Made by a program: the position numbers and the translations under genes. The notes beneath the pieces were generated by a model. It was not told the DNA's origin. It worked only from the letters and a program-made list of their open reading frames with translations, and did no database searches. From Pararge aegeria (taxonomy: Eukaryota > Arthropoda > Insecta > Lepidoptera > Nymphalidae): a DNA stretch of 64,000 bases. The stretch's first letter is position 1; the number at the start of each line of letters is the position of its first letter. Below are positions 63,110 to 64,000 of the stretch, in pieces. The DNA is taken from positions 3,772,501-3,836,500 of the forward strand of contig NC_053195.1 of assembly GCF_905163445.1 (NCBI RefSeq), in the 5' to 3' direction.

Positions 63110-64000
63110 CGCGTCGTTGTCCGCTGTGCCCGGTCGCCTGGTGGTGGTGGTCGCCGGTTCTGCTGGGACGTGTAGCGACTCCTCGGCCCACCCTGTCTGT
63201 TCGCTCTGTGACCTTGTAATTGGGGTGGGCCTCTCCAGTTTCCCTGTTGTGGGTATTTCTTGGAGGTGGATGGCGTAGCATCATTACGTCTTATTTGTAG
63301 TCCGGACTTCTCTGCTGTTTTAGAAGCCTTTATTTTTTCTCCTAGATTTGCACCAAAAAGGTAAGCATCCCTTTTTACATCCGTAACCATGTACAGAAAT
63401 TTTTTATCTAATGATGAGGCTATCAGTTTTCTTCTACGCTTTGTGTCTTCATAATGGAGATCTAAAAATATTTGACTTATGTCAGAAATTTTCTTTAGTA
63501 TTTCTACTTTGGTCATCTCGTTTCCAATAACAGTGGTGGCTAAGTTTGTTAGCTCAGATATACCCCGACCAAGTTGATTTTGTGATTTTTCCATCAGCTT
63601 GTCACGATTTCGGGCGGCGTCACCCAGGACGTGAGTAATTTCCGGGTTTAATAGGGGTGCTTTGGCCAAACGAAAATTTTCCGGTATCAAGCATTTTTCT
63701 ACAATCTGTTGTTTCTGATCCTTAGTTAGGCCGTCCACCAACACACGCCCCCAACGTTTAGCGATCTCCTCTGGAATTGTAGGTCCGAAAACCTCTTCTT
63801 TTACCTTCGGGTCTCCGAGAGCTTCCAAGATCTCCTCGGGTAAAGAGACGGTCTCAGTGCTAGTGCTTGGCATGAGCACGGGTGGCGGTGTTACTGACAA
63901 CACTGTATTATTCGTATCAACGGTATTTTGTGCTACGATCACGGATTTAGGTCTGTTGCTTTCGCTTACTGAATAGTCAGAGTAAGGGTAGTATCGGTAT
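63082..64000 (-). CDS. Gag-like protein of DIRS-type element (partial)
   Basis: The frame is open from the window edge (first full codon 63,999) to TAA at 63,084-63,082. Its N-terminus lies outside, and the GTG at 63,942 is only an internal codon. The visible part has an acidic, Pro-rich start, a helical middle (NPEITHVLGDAARNRDKLME, then ISELTNLATTVIGNE and a Lys/Arg-rich helix) and a very basic, Arg/Gln/Pro-rich tail (RYTSQQNRRPPPPGDRAQR) that probably binds nucleic acid. I see no zinc knuckle. The position before the RT and the composition fit a DIRS gag, but the sequence itself is not one I recognise motif by motif. Confidence 0.75.
   Translation of the reverse strand, partial: YRYYPYSDYSVSESNRPKSVIVAQNTVDTNNTVLSVTPPPVLMPSTSTETVSLPEEILEALGDPKVKEEVFGPTIPEEIAKRWGRVLVDGLTKDQKQQIVEKCLIPENFRLAKAPLLNPEITHVLGDAARNRDKLMEKSQNQLGRGISELTNLATTVIGNEMTKVEILKKISDISQIFLDLHYEDTKRRRKLIASSLDKKFLYMVTDVKRDAYLFGANLGEKIKASKTAEKSGLQIRRNDATPSTSKKYPQQGNWRGPPQLQGHRANRQGGPRSRYTSQQNRRPPPPGDRAQRTTTRAKPKVPKN

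Larger units (their letters stand above)
59651..64000 (-). mobile_element. DIRS-type tyrosine-recombinase retrotransposon (5' end outside window)
   Basis: On the minus strand the order is gag-like ORF, RT/RNase H/methyltransferase-like ORF, tyrosine recombinase, then a complex repeat terminus. That is the layout of DIRS elements, which integrate through a circular intermediate with a recombinase rather than an integrase and usually make no target duplication. All three reading frames are open in this window. The 3' end is set at the outer inverted-repeat arm (59,651). The left terminus lies beyond position 64,000. Confidence 0.9.

Overview
The window reads as nuclear DNA of a butterfly or moth (Lepidoptera). 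It is AT-rich, intron-like and crowded with transposable elements. The assignment rests on the mix of CR1-, RTE- and Jockey-type LINEs and tRNA-headed SINEs of types I know from lepidopteran genomes, plus an insect-type neuropeptide receptor. No bacterial, organellar or viral gene block is visible.

Host genes are few. The clearest is an uninterrupted 434-codon class A GPCR at 22,686-23,990 (+), which I read as a short neuropeptide F receptor. It has a likely splice acceptor in its 5' leader and two small upstream ORFs. The second is one GC-rich internal exon at about 58,432-58,625 (+), resembling the RRM-like segment of R3HCC1L-type proteins; its other exons are outside the window or not recognised. 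A partial ORF on the minus strand at the left edge (1-183) is more likely the start of a retrotransposon ORF1 than a host gene.

The rest is mobile DNA. (i) Two nearly identical copies of one CR1-like LINE lie at 14.6-17.3 kb (5'-truncated, one-base frameshift in the RT) and 40.8-44.7 kb (intact EN-RT reading frame downstream of one TGA, broken ORF1). A third, 3'-only copy lies on the minus strand at 1.6-1.9 kb. (ii) A DIRS-type tyrosine-recombinase retrotransposon occupies 59.65-64.0 kb on the minus strand: partial gag, RT/RNase H/methyltransferase-like ORF, intact recombinase, and a terminal region of perfect inverted and direct repeats; its 5' end is beyond the window. (iii) Decayed LINE pieces: Jockey-type RT (20.8-21.4 kb), RTE-type C-termini (8.9, 30.1 and 58.1 kb) and another LINE C-terminus (37.8-38.2 kb). 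(iv) Several SINE or LINE-tail families, here called A to F, occur in many copies, some nested inside each other. (v) Non-autonomous elements: a foldback-type family with visible target duplications (3.0, 30.8, 47.5 kb), an inverted-repeat MITE pair (7.4 and 53.8 kb), a family ending in GACGAAGYCGCGGG-like sequence, and several isolated long hairpins.

The families interact in ways the sequence shows. SINE-type family F ends in the same 3' tail motif as the CR1-like LINE, and SINE family B shares its 3' end with the LINE fragment at 37.8 kb, as expected if each SINE borrows that LINE's reverse transcriptase. All family names and identities here are from reading alone; no database search was run.
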